NCBI GenBank assembly: GCA_020201525.1
Contig: JAIVGO010000100.1
Span: 1 to 35,847, forward strand
DNA: 35,847 nt
From: Actinomycetota bacterium
Lineage (GTDB): Bacteria; Actinomycetota; AC-67
Reading direction: 5' to 3'
Both the position numbers and the translations under genes were made by a program. The stretch's first letter is position 1. Each line of letters opens with the position of its first letter. A model generated the notes under the pieces. That model had not been told where the DNA came from, ran no database searches, and saw nothing but the letters and a program-made list of their open reading frames with translations. Shown piece after piece: positions 30,053 through 35,847 of the stretch.

Positions 30053-31438
30053 ATGCGCGTAGCTGAAGCCCTGCCGGTCCCCCGGGCACGGATGGCTGCG
30101 GGAAGCCGGCTCGCGCGCTCGGAGATCGTGCTCGCGATCTTCGCCCTGGCCATCGCCTACGGGGTCTTCGCCCAGGGCGCCTTCTACTGGGCCCAGGCCA
30201 CCTTCGTGGCAGGCGCGTTCCTCGTGCTCCTCGTCCTGACGGGAGCCGGAGCCTTCCGAGGCTCGGCTCCTCTGCTGGCCGGTTTCGGGCTACTCGCGGT
30301 CGGGCTCCTCGTGAGCACGGTCGCCAACGGCACCTGGTCCATCCCGGCCAGGCTCCCGCTCGTCAGCCTGATCCTCGCGTGCTGCGTGCTCCTCGTGGTC
30401 CGGACCCTGGTCACGTGGGGGCTGCGGTCCGATCTGCTGGAGCTGGCGTCGTGGTTCGGGGCCGCGGTCGCAGCGATGGGGATCGTCGGCGTCGCCTGGC
30501 ACGCGGCGGCGTTCGCGCAGGAGGCGCCACCGATGTGGCGATTGGCCGGAACGTTCACCTACGTCAACGCGGCCGCCTCGTTCCTCGTGCTCACCCTCCC
30601 GGCCACGCTCCTTCGATGTGCGAGGCGCCCCGGCGCGACCTCGAGGTTCCTCCTGTACCTGACGTTTGCCGGCCTGCTGGCAACGGTCTCCCGGGGCGGC
30701 GTGGTGGCCGGGGCTGTCATGGCCGCGGTCCTGTTGGCCACGGGGCAACGCGGACTGCTCCGACATGGCGTGCGAGCGCTGGCCGGCGCCGTCGTCGCGT
30801 TCGCCGGCCTCGTGCCATCCATCGCCGACGCCCAACCTCATCCGCTCCCGGCGCTGCTGGGATTCGCCGCGGGCGCCGGCCTCGCGGTGGCCTCGGTGCG
30901 CGTGAAGCTGCCCGCCCGCGCCAGACGCGCCCTCCAGGGAGGAGGCGTCGTGGTGGTCATCGCACTCGCCGCCGTCCCGTTGCTGACCCACCGCGACTCG
31001 ATCCTCGCCTCCCGCATCAACTTCCGCTCCGAGGCAAGGCTGACCAACTGGTCCGAGACCATTCATCACATCGCCGGTGACCCCATCCTGGGATCCGGGC
31101 CTGGCACGCTGGAGCTCTACTTCCCAGCCGGCGCCGCGACGATCCGCACCCCGTTCGCCCACAACGAGTACCTCCAGACGCTGGCGGAGACCGGCGTGGT
31201 CGGGTTGGTATCGGTCCTCGCTGCGATCGCGCTGTTCGCCACGACAGCGATCCGCCGCCGGCCGAGAGACGACAGGCCGCATGAGCGCATGGTGTGGGCC
31301 GCAGCCACCGCGTGCTGCGCCGGATTCCTGGCGCAGAGCGGCGTGGACTTCACGTGGCGATTCCCGATCCTGATCGTGCTGGCCTTCTCATGGCTCGCGA
31401 TCGCAACGACGAGAGGTGCCGAGGAGGAAACGAGATGA
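30053..31438 (+). CDS. O-antigen ligase/polymerase-like membrane protein (Wzy_C family)
   Basis: The roughly 460-residue protein is mostly hydrophobic, with about eleven or twelve predicted membrane segments. The key family signature is late in the protein: DPILGSGPGTLELYFP, then AHNEYLQTLAETGVVGLVSV, the histidine-containing extracytoplasmic loop of O-antigen ligases and Wzy-type polymerases. Such proteins join or polymerise lipid-linked sugar chains at the outer face of the membrane. In an actinobacterium the product would be an exopolysaccharide or cell-wall glycan rather than LPS. ATG 30053 has AAGG seven bases upstream; ATG 30047 is two codons earlier. A small hairpin (30018-30037) precedes it. 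The stop overlaps the next gene as ATGA. Confidence 0.85.
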   Translation: MRVAEALPVPRARMAAGSRLARSEIVLAIFALAIAYGVFAQGAFYWAQATFVAGAFLVLLVLTGAGAFRGSAPLLAGFGLLAVGLLVSTVANGTWSIPARLPLVSLILACCVLLVVRTLVTWGLRSDLLELASWFGAAVAAMGIVGVAWHAAAFAQEAPPMWRLAGTFTYVNAAASFLVLTLPATLLRCARRPGATSRFLLYLTFAGLLATVSRGGVVAGAVMAAVLLATGQRGLLRHGVRALAGAVVAFAGLVPSIADAQPHPLPALLGFAAGAGLAVASVRVKLPARARRALQGGGVVVVIALAAVPLLTHRDSILASRINFRSEARLTNWSETIHHIAGDPILGSGPGTLELYFPAGAATIRTPFAHNEYLQTLAETGVVGLVSVLAAIALFATTAIRRRPRDDRPHERMVWAAATACCAGFLAQSGVDFTWRFPILIVLAFSWLAIATTRGAEEETR

Positions 31439-32115
31439 GGAACAGGATCGCAGCGCTCTTCCGTCGCATGGGAGGCCGGAACCGAAAGATCATGCTGATC
31501 GGTGCCGGGCTCGGCGTCGTGGTCGCGGTGGCGGGGCCGGCCGGCATCGGCATCGGCTCCTATTACTCGGTCGGCTATTACTACTCCTACTACCAGCCTT
31601 ACTGCACGACAGCTCATGGGCCCGGATCATCGGTGCCGCGGTGTCCCACGCCGACGCCGAAGCCGACACCGACGCATCATGTGGACGACGATCGCACACC
31701 GCCCCCGACGGAGAGTCCGAGCCCCACTCCCACGGAGAGCCCCACACCCACTCCAACCGCGAGCGACGAACCATCTCCTGCCCCGAGCCTCGAGGCCGCG
31801 AGCCCCACGCCGGTCCCCTCGCCCCCGCCCGGTGCGAGCGGCCGTGTCACGTCCACGGTTCGGCCCCACACCGGCCCGCCGGGCGCCCACGTCCGGCTCA
31901 TCGGGCACGGATGGAAGCCGGACTCCACGGTGCGCATCAGCTTCGCCGGGCATCGACTGGGCCGGGCGCACACCGGACCGAACGGCGGTTTCAACGTCTC
32001 GCGTCGCATCCCGGCGGGGGTGAAGCCGGGGAGTCACGCGTTCCTGATCCGCGGGTCCGGCCCGACGGGAGACCGCGTGCTTCGGAAGGCCTGGTTCGGC
32101 GTCCTGAGACTGTAG
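31435..32115 (+). CDS. Membrane-anchored protein with Tyr-rich and Pro/Thr-rich stalk and C-terminal beta domain
   Basis: The 226-residue protein starts with a basic segment (RNRIAALFRRMGGRNRK), a membrane segment at about 22-43 and then a tyrosine cluster (YYSVGYYYSYYQPY). A Pro/Thr/Ser stalk follows with PTPKPTPT and SPTPTESPTPTPT. The last 90 residues form a compact Gly-rich beta domain (GPPGAHVRLIGHGWKPDSTV, then HTGPNGGFNVSRRIPAGVKPG). It resembles the IPT/Ig-like domains found at the end of many actinobacterial surface proteins. It is probably held on the outer face of the membrane. ATG 31435 overlaps the ligase stop (ATGA) and has GAGGAGG seven bases upstream. No catalytic motif is seen; a structural or glycan-associated role is only inference. 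Confidence 0.75.
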   Translation: MRNRIAALFRRMGGRNRKIMLIGAGLGVVVAVAGPAGIGIGSYYSVGYYYSYYQPYCTTAHGPGSSVPRCPTPTPKPTPTHHVDDDRTPPPTESPSPTPTESPTPTPTASDEPSPAPSLEAASPTPVPSPPPGASGRVTSTVRPHTGPPGAHVRLIGHGWKPDSTVRISFAGHRLGRAHTGPNGGFNVSRRIPAGVKPGSHAFLIRGSGPTGDRVLRKAWFGVLRL

Positions 32116-32121
32116 CGCCGG

Positions 32122-32144
32122 GGGGCGGGGACGAGCCCCGCCCC
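32122..32144. terminator. GC-rich hairpin between convergent ends
   Basis: GGGGCGGGG (32122-32130) and CCCCGCCCC (32136-32144) pair perfectly around ACGAG, between the stop of the plus-strand gene (32115) and the minus-strand clpC tail stop (32157). No T-run follows, but the position fits a bidirectional terminator. It is absent beside the right-hand clpC tail. Confidence 0.6.
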
Positions 32145-32156
32145 AAGGATCGCTGA

Positions 32157-32297
32157 CTAGCTCTCCTGCTGGCCTGCGAGCTCCACGGGCGGAGCGTCGG
32201 GGGTCAGCGGGGCGGCCTCGAAGACGATCTCGCCGTCGTGCGCGTCGACGATGATCGTCTGCCCGGCCTTGAACTCCTTCCACAGCAGCTTCTCGGA
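32157..32297. repeat. Left direct repeat of the island (clpC 3' end)
   Basis: It aligns without gaps to 35707-35847, with 138 of 141 bases identical. The mismatches are at 32175/35725, 32190/35740 and 32199/35749. The true repeat probably extends beyond 32297, because the right copy is cut by the window edge. Confidence 0.95.
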
Positions 32298-32312
32298 CAG
32301 CGGATCCTCCAG
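32157..32312 (-). pseudogene. clpC: Detached 3' end of a clpC-type gene (left copy)
   Basis: The minus strand encodes LEDPLSEKLLWKEFKAGQT and continues to a GQQES-stop end, about 51 residues. This is the C-terminus of a ClpC-type AAA+ unfoldase (family pattern IEDPLSE.LL..E...G). The homology ends near 32312; beyond it lies an unrelated istA-like fragment, so the rest of clpC is missing here. The protein sequence equals the right-hand copy (35707-35847) wherever both are visible. Because the neighbouring GC-rich hairpin and the plus-strand gene look like ordinary chromosome, I infer that this is the original end of clpC, cut off by the insertion. Confidence 0.75.
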
Positions 32313-32418
32313 TCTCCCCGAGACATCTGTCCCCACCCGTTTGGCGATGGTCGCTTGATGCTCAGTCGTTCGGAGAAGTTCAGACGCCTGATCTCGGCCC
32401 ACTGATGTACGTTAATCA
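32313..32418 (-). pseudogene. IS21-type transposase (IstA) N-terminal fragment
   Basis: ATG 32418 follows GGGGAAGG closely and encodes MINVHQWAEIRRLNFSERLS, which closely resembles the start of IstA transposases of the IS21 family. After SIK the frame appears to shift: with one extra base the sequence would continue ATIAKRVGTDVS, in keeping with the helix-turn-helix that follows in IstA. It then runs straight into the clpC tail near 32312. Only about 35 residues remain, so it is non-functional. I did not find IS21 terminal repeats. Confidence 0.55.
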
Positions 32419-32424
32419 TTCCTT

Positions 32425-32497
32425 CCCCCTGACCGGCTTGGGCTGCCGGTCAGGCTCACCCTCCGGGCACCGGAGTCCCGGAAGGAAGCCCAGGGGG
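32425..32497. repeat. Nested inverted repeats at the left island border
   Basis: A perfect 10-bp palindrome arm pair, CCTGACCGGC (32428-32437) and GCCGGTCAGG (32445-32454), is followed by TCCGGG/CCCGGA (32462-32467 and 32477-32482). An outer pair, CCCCCTG (32425-32431) and CAGGGGG (32491-32497), competes with the first stem. It may be a terminator, a recombination-site structure or a leftover transposon end. The rest of the gap up to 32703 shows no gene and no clear promoter. Confidence 0.6.
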
Positions 32498-32703
32498 ATC
32501 AGAATTCAACCGACGCCGACACAAACGTTCACGGGACATTTCGCGCAAACACTGTGCATTGGCACAAAGGAATCAATACAGGCCCGACGAACCTCGTCTG
32601 GAGAGCCCGCGCTGCAAGAGAGGAGACGCCAGCAAGTTCGACGAGTTTTTCGCGCCGACATCCCAGCGGGCCCCTCTGAGACTCGCGCCCTGAAGGAGAT
32701 CTT

Positions 32704-34530
32704 GTGCTCAGTTTCTCTCTACGTTTGCGCACCCGTTGGATTCTGTCCGTCCTGCTCGCAGCCTCTTGTCTGTTCGCACTAGTTCCTCCATTCTCCTCGA
32801 AGGCTTCGGCGTCTCCACGCTCAGCCCCGCAAACAGGGTTCCTGGGCTCCGGCCGGAGGGCAGTGATCCGAGTCGACCAATCGCCCCGGAGCGGACCGTT
32901 GGATGCGCCATACATCACATGGATTGACCTAGACCCGAACCCCGGCCACGGACATCCTTACCCTCCGTACGCCGGAGACTGGCTAATGTTCACTGTTCAT
33001 TGGGGAACAAATCACCCTGCCTTTGTCAAAGCGCTTATCTGCCGAACTCCCGATGGCGTAGGCCCAGGCGGCGAATGCTCTGGTGGCGGCGGATGGGCTG
33101 ACGGAGCCTGGCCATACAACGATTCAGGCGTAGCGCACACAGGTTACGTCTACGGGAATAATGACGGCCAAGTCCACGCCTCGACGGCCTTGTACATGAC
33201 CCTTCCTCAGGACATAGGAACCCACGATTTCTGGGCATACGCTTGCGATATCACCGCAATATGCTCAGCCGCCTTCCATGGGACTTTCGAAGTCATCGGG
33301 CCCGAGGCCCCCTACCACAATGTGCTCGATCCTGTTTGCTCCTCGATCCGAAACATCAATCGAGATGACGGGGATTTCTGTAGTGGCGCGACGCTGGCAG
33401 CGCAAGGAGTAGCTACCGAAAGAACCTGCGGCCTCATTGGCGGCGGCTTGGGGGAAGGCTGTAAGTATTACGCTCGAGAGGCTGAGACCTCAGACCCCTG
33501 CTTGACTGTGCTCTGGGCGACAGGAAATCCCGGATGGATGGGAGGGTGCTATTACTGGACAGGGCAGATGGGTCCCATCGTCGGCGTGACATGCCAACAG
33601 GCCGCTGCGTTGGGCCACCTAGTGCCCGGCATGAGGATCATGGACGGAGGAGTAGGAGTAACTGTGCCCGACCCCGGCGACTACGCCTTCGCTTCACTTT
33701 ATGAAGTTAACGGTATCGAAGAAGTCGGAGTTACTCTCTTGTCGGACTTTACAGCCAGGATTTACGCCTGCGGTCCTGATTCCGGAAACGACGTATCAAG
33801 CCTCACGGCGGACGCCGGCGAAGTGCTCGATCTTGGCGATGGCCCAACCCCGACCGTTGACAGCATTATCGATGACTTGCTTTCAGATGACCCAGAGAAC
33901 CGCAAAAAGGGATCCCAAAAAACATGCGGCGACGGTAGATATAACCTCGAAGACTGGCACTGGACCCACTACTACGACTGGCACTTCAACGCTGGGTCAG
34001 CTCCTCCGAACGTCAATCAAGATAACGCCGAACTAGGTATTCTCTCCGGGGCGAGTAATGTAACGAACGCCTTCAATCCATGTGGTCTTGCCGACAACGT
34101 CGACGCAGGATGGAACTACCAAGGCAGAACCGACAGACCAGCGAATGCTACCGGCAACAATTGCGATATGCCCGACCAGTACAGCGTCGTGGATTTCGGG
34201 CCGCTGACCGGTTCATCCATCGGGCTAGCCTGCACATATGCACACTGGTATGACCTTGTGAATGGAGGCTTGGCGACGGATGAGTCGGATATTCGCCTCG
34301 ACTCTCGAAGCAAGTGGTTTATGGGCACAATTATTCCTGCAGATTGCCAGGACCGGTGGTCCATCGAAGGGGTCATGACCCACGAGTTTGGGCACGCATA
34401 TGGCTTGGCACATGTAGGTGAGGAACGACATGGGAATCTCACCATGAGTACAGACAACAATGGTACTTGCCAGACCTCGGAGGAAACACTGGGACTGGGA
34501 GATGTTCATGGCCTTGAAGCGCTGTATTAG
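32704..34530 (+). CDS. Secreted metzincin-like zinc metalloprotease
   Basis: The 608-residue protein has a signal peptide (RLRTRWILSVLLAASCLFALV, cleavage near ASAS). The zinc site THEFGHAYGLAHVGEE begins at His560, giving the HExxHxxGxxH motif of metzincins (His560, Glu561, His564, His570). LTMST soon after supplies a Met-turn methionine, and the end LGLGDVHGLEALY matches the close of matrixin-like (M10-type) catalytic domains. The roughly 500 residues in front are unfamiliar. They contain many Cys (CRTPDG, CDITAICSA, CSSIRN, CGLIGG) and probably form one or two disulfide-bonded beta domains, the first near YAGDWLMFTVHWGTN. GTG 32704 has GGAG five bases upstream. It is the largest cargo gene of the AT-richer island and its base composition differs clearly from its flanks. 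Substrate unknown. Confidence 0.85.
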   Translation: MLSFSLRLRTRWILSVLLAASCLFALVPPFSSKASASPRSAPQTGFLGSGRRAVIRVDQSPRSGPLDAPYITWIDLDPNPGHGHPYPPYAGDWLMFTVHWGTNHPAFVKALICRTPDGVGPGGECSGGGGWADGAWPYNDSGVAHTGYVYGNNDGQVHASTALYMTLPQDIGTHDFWAYACDITAICSAAFHGTFEVIGPEAPYHNVLDPVCSSIRNINRDDGDFCSGATLAAQGVATERTCGLIGGGLGEGCKYYAREAETSDPCLTVLWATGNPGWMGGCYYWTGQMGPIVGVTCQQAAALGHLVPGMRIMDGGVGVTVPDPGDYAFASLYEVNGIEEVGVTLLSDFTARIYACGPDSGNDVSSLTADAGEVLDLGDGPTPTVDSIIDDLLSDDPENRKKGSQKTCGDGRYNLEDWHWTHYYDWHFNAGSAPPNVNQDNAELGILSGASNVTNAFNPCGLADNVDAGWNYQGRTDRPANATGNNCDMPDQYSVVDFGPLTGSSIGLACTYAHWYDLVNGGLATDESDIRLDSRSKWFMGTIIPADCQDRWSIEGVMTHEFGHAYGLAHVGEERHGNLTMSTDNNGTCQTSEETLGLGDVHGLEALY

Positions 34531-35101
34531 ATCTAAATCGCGCCCCGGGTCAGTCGGCAGTGGGCGGGCCCTCCTTCCAACGGGTGTCTTAGCCTTGTTT
34601 CTCGTTCTCGTAGCTGGGCCTGTGGCTAGCGCTGACGACTCCGCACCGCCACAGCTAACCATGCTAGTGGGGTCCGCACATCAGAATGGGACAATGTTGA
34701 GCTATTGCTGGTCTCACGGAGGCCTATTGGAGTTCACGAGGACATGCGTTGACGGTTCGCTCGCCTTCCCTCGGGCAATCCGCACCTCATCGCCTGAGGC
34801 GCGCATATTCGTCCCTCGCGTCGATCTACCGAAGGAGTTTACGATTACTTTGTGGGCCCGTACCTCGGACCGATGGCGAGTCCGGGGATCAATGAAACCC
34901 AGCTGGACTCCGGGCCTATATCATGGGATCGTTGGGTGGTTCGCTGAGTTCTCTATCGAGAGTAACCCAACTCAGATTTACCTCGAATGCTTCGGAATCT
35001 GGAGGGACGATGGCCTGACACCTACTGATGAAGACGCGTCTTGGTCGTTTCACATCCAGAGGCGACAACCACATGCAGCTAACGCAGTCCCTCGGTCGTA
35101 G
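34508..35101 (+). CDS. Small secreted protein of unknown function in the clpC island
   Basis: The 197-residue protein starts at ATG 34508, inside the end of the protease gene, with GGGAG six bases upstream; ATG 34502 is two codons earlier. After a basic N-terminus (KRCIRSKSRPG) comes a signal-peptide core TGVLALFLVLVAGPVASA with cleavage likely before DDS. The mature part has three Cys (SYCWSHGG, TRTCVDGS, YLECFGIW) and several Trp, and ends in a hydrophilic tail. I recognise no family. The overlap with the protease gene suggests co-expression; an inhibitor, chaperone or partner of the protease is possible but is pure inference. Confidence 0.65.
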   Translation: MALKRCIRSKSRPGSVGSGRALLPTGVLALFLVLVAGPVASADDSAPPQLTMLVGSAHQNGTMLSYCWSHGGLLEFTRTCVDGSLAFPRAIRTSSPEARIFVPRVDLPKEFTITLWARTSDRWRVRGSMKPSWTPGLYHGIVGWFAEFSIESNPTQIYLECFGIWRDDGLTPTDEDASWSFHIQRRQPHAANAVPRS

Positions 35102-35104
35102 ACC

Positions 35105-35488
35105 GTGCCCAAATCTCATCGCGTAATATATCTGGCGGCGCTGATACTTCTCATCCCTGGGACCCTCATTGGAGCGTCCATCATTGGGAGCAACACCCCC
35201 CGGCCGACCCCTCAACCAGCGTTTCAAGCAGTTCTCCGTGAAGCGAAGTGCGTCGTTCCAGACAACAAGGTGTGCCTTCGAGGGAGAATACGGAACGTCG
35301 GCGACGCTGCAGGCAGCGGTGCTTGCCAAGTTATCGGAACAACGACCGACCATCGGATTGTGTTTGGTCCACAAATCACGATTCCCAGACTGCTTCCCGG
35401 CCACAGCGTGGAGTGGCGACCGGTCTGGAGCCTACGGCGTGCATCGCTGGGCTACCGCGCAGCTTGCGAGCCCGGCGCGAAGATGTAG
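35105..35488 (+). CDS. Small membrane-anchored or exported protein of unknown function
   Basis: The 127-residue protein starts at GTG 35105, three bases after the previous stop, with no good Shine-Dalgarno. One membrane segment (VIYLAALILLIPGTLIGASII) is followed by a Pro/Thr spacer (NTPRPTPQP). A small domain then has two Cys near its start (AKCVVPDNKVC), GRIRNVGDAAGSGAC and a PGHSVEWRPVW end. This looks like the small extracytoplasmic beta domains that describe themselves by a V-x-G-x-V/I-x-N-x-G core (FxLYD-like), but I cannot assign it. It closes the three-gene plus-strand cargo of the island. The next 218 bases hold only a doubtful 56-codon frame. Confidence 0.55.
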   Translation: MPKSHRVIYLAALILLIPGTLIGASIIGSNTPRPTPQPAFQAVLREAKCVVPDNKVCLRGRIRNVGDAAGSGACQVIGTTTDHRIVFGPQITIPRLLPGHSVEWRPVWSLRRASLGYRAACEPGAKM

Positions 35489-35520
35489 CTTATCCTCGAT
35501 CGTACCGTCCCCCAGAGTTT

Positions 35521-35691
35521 TCAGACCCCCGAAAAGAAAGAGTCGCCTGCATCCAGGGTGGCAGCAGCCCCCCGCGGCAGCCTTGTTCGATTAATCAGGT
35601 CGCGCACGCTGCTAGCCGGTTTCGGGCCGATGACGCCATTCAACTGGGCGAAGGAATTGCCGATGTTGTCAGGATGGACCCGACCCGTCAT
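35521..35691 (-). CDS. Doubtful 56-residue ORF downstream of clpC
   Basis: ATG 35691 has TAGGAG two bases upstream, which is too close to be a good site. It encodes a 56-residue frame (MTGRVHPDNIGNSFAQLNG...) ending at TGA 35521. It begins 16 bases after the clpC stop, on the same strand. I recognise no family, and it may be a remnant of something displaced by the insertion or simply chance. Confidence 0.2.
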   Translation of the reverse strand: MTGRVHPDNIGNSFAQLNGVIGPKPASSVRDLINRTRLPRGAAATLDAGDSFFSGV

Positions 35692-35706
35692 AGCTCCTAG
35701 GATTCG

Positions 35707-35847
35707 CTAGCTCTCCTGCTGGCCGGCGAGCTCCACGGGGGGAGCGTCCGGGGTCAGCGGGGCGGCCTCGAAGACGATCTCGCCGTCGTGCGCGTCGACG
35801 ATGATCGTCTGCCCGGCCTTGAACTCCTTCCACAGCAGCTTCTCGGA
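35707..35847 (-). CDS. clpC: ClpC-type ATP-dependent Clp protease ATP-binding subunit, C-terminal end (5' part outside window)
   Basis: The last 46 codons are visible: SEKLLWKEFKAGQTIIVD, then GEIVFEAAPLTPDAPPVELA and the end GQQES-stop. The pattern DPLSE/SEKLL...G..I.VD..DGEIVF is that of the C-terminal D2 small domain of ClpC, a hexameric AAA+ unfoldase that feeds substrates to ClpP. The gene runs off the right edge on the minus strand, so I assume, but cannot see, that it is complete. The tail here appears to be supplied by the inserted element, because the copy at 32157 lies in the more chromosome-like context. It differs from that copy at three bases only, none changing the protein. Confidence 0.75.
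   Translation of the reverse strand, partial: SEKLLWKEFKAGQTIIVDAHDGEIVFEAAPLTPDAPPVELAGQQES
35707..35847. repeat. Right direct repeat of the island (clpC 3' end)
   Basis: Partner of 32157-32297 at a constant offset of 3550 bases, cut by the window edge. Just past the stop codon the two copies share only a scrap (TAG, then a CGA-ATCC-like string) before diverging. Confidence 0.95.

Larger units (their letters stand above)
32298..35706. mobile_element. Genomic island inserted in the 3' end of clpC
   Basis: The stretch between the two clpC tails is visibly AT-richer and uses A/T-ending codons freely, unlike the flanks. It carries an istA-like fragment, nested palindromes, a metzincin-like protease gene and two small exported or anchored proteins. 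No integrase or complete transposase gene is seen, so it cannot move on its own now, or its recombinase was lost. The boundaries are set by the repeats; the exact core site lies at or beyond the repeat edge near 32312. Confidence 0.65.

Noticed and set aside
31640-31830. Short tandem-like repeats that might suggest a CRISPR or DNA repeat array
   Set aside because: They encode the Pro/Thr/Ser stalk in frame, with irregular spacing and no spacers.
32313-32500. IS21 terminal inverted repeats
   Set aside because: I looked for a TG-ending repeat with a partner at the right border and found none by eye.
32405-32782. A 125-codon plus-strand frame upstream of the protease
   Set aside because: It runs through the palindromes, lacks any ribosome-binding site or family motif and overlaps the true start.

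Overview
The window is high-GC, densely packed DNA from an actinobacterium (Actinomycetota). The evidence is the GlgE and TreS-maltokinase pathway, a DUF3263 protein, a LytR C-terminal-domain protein, a CarD/RadA/IspD-IspF neighbourhood and frequent GTG/TTG starts. I cannot place it more finely. Almost everything from 1 to 24808 lies on the minus strand, and the long ORFs antisense to these genes are high-GC shadows.

Region 1 (1-3372, minus): a GT4 glycosyltransferase cut by the window edge, a membrane-anchored LytR_C protein, a DUF3263 protein, glutamate dehydrogenase and an RsbW-like anti-sigma kinase. The anti-sigma gene is preceded by a possible 25-codon leader peptide and by a hairpin that would hide its Shine-Dalgarno sequence.

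Region 2 (3403-18992, minus): seven tightly packed or overlapping genes, transcribed glgE, treS-maltokinase fusion, malQ, glgB, treZ, glgX, treY. Together they link trehalose, maltose, maltose-1-phosphate and branched alpha-glucan. TreS makes maltose from trehalose, the kinase domain makes maltose-1-phosphate, GlgE polymerises it, GlgB branches the chains, GlgX and MalQ debranch and reshuffle them, and TreY/TreZ release trehalose from chain ends. No GlgC, GlgA or OtsA/OtsB is in view.

Region 3 (19067-24808): an alpha/beta hydrolase on plus converges on a minus-strand housekeeping run: radA, carD, a PIN-TRAM membrane protein, ispD, ispF, rlmB and tRNA-Thr(TGT). Nearly the whole tRNA gene is overlapped by the two converging coding regions.

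Region 4 (24937-32115, plus): three genes for secreted proteins (an unrecognised 472-residue protein, an Asp-box propeller protein, and an FG-GAP-type protein split by a frameshift), then an O-antigen-ligase-like membrane protein and a Tyr- and Pro/Thr-rich anchored protein. This looks like an envelope or exopolysaccharide locus.

Region 5 (32157-35847): the most unusual part. The 3' end of a clpC-type gene occurs twice in direct orientation (32157-32297 and 35707-35847, 138 of 141 bases identical, all three differences synonymous). The copies flank about 3.4 kb of visibly AT-richer DNA carrying an istA-like fragment, nested palindromes, a secreted metzincin-type metalloprotease and two small secreted or anchored proteins. 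It reads as a genomic island inserted in the end of clpC, with a replacement tail keeping the target gene intact.
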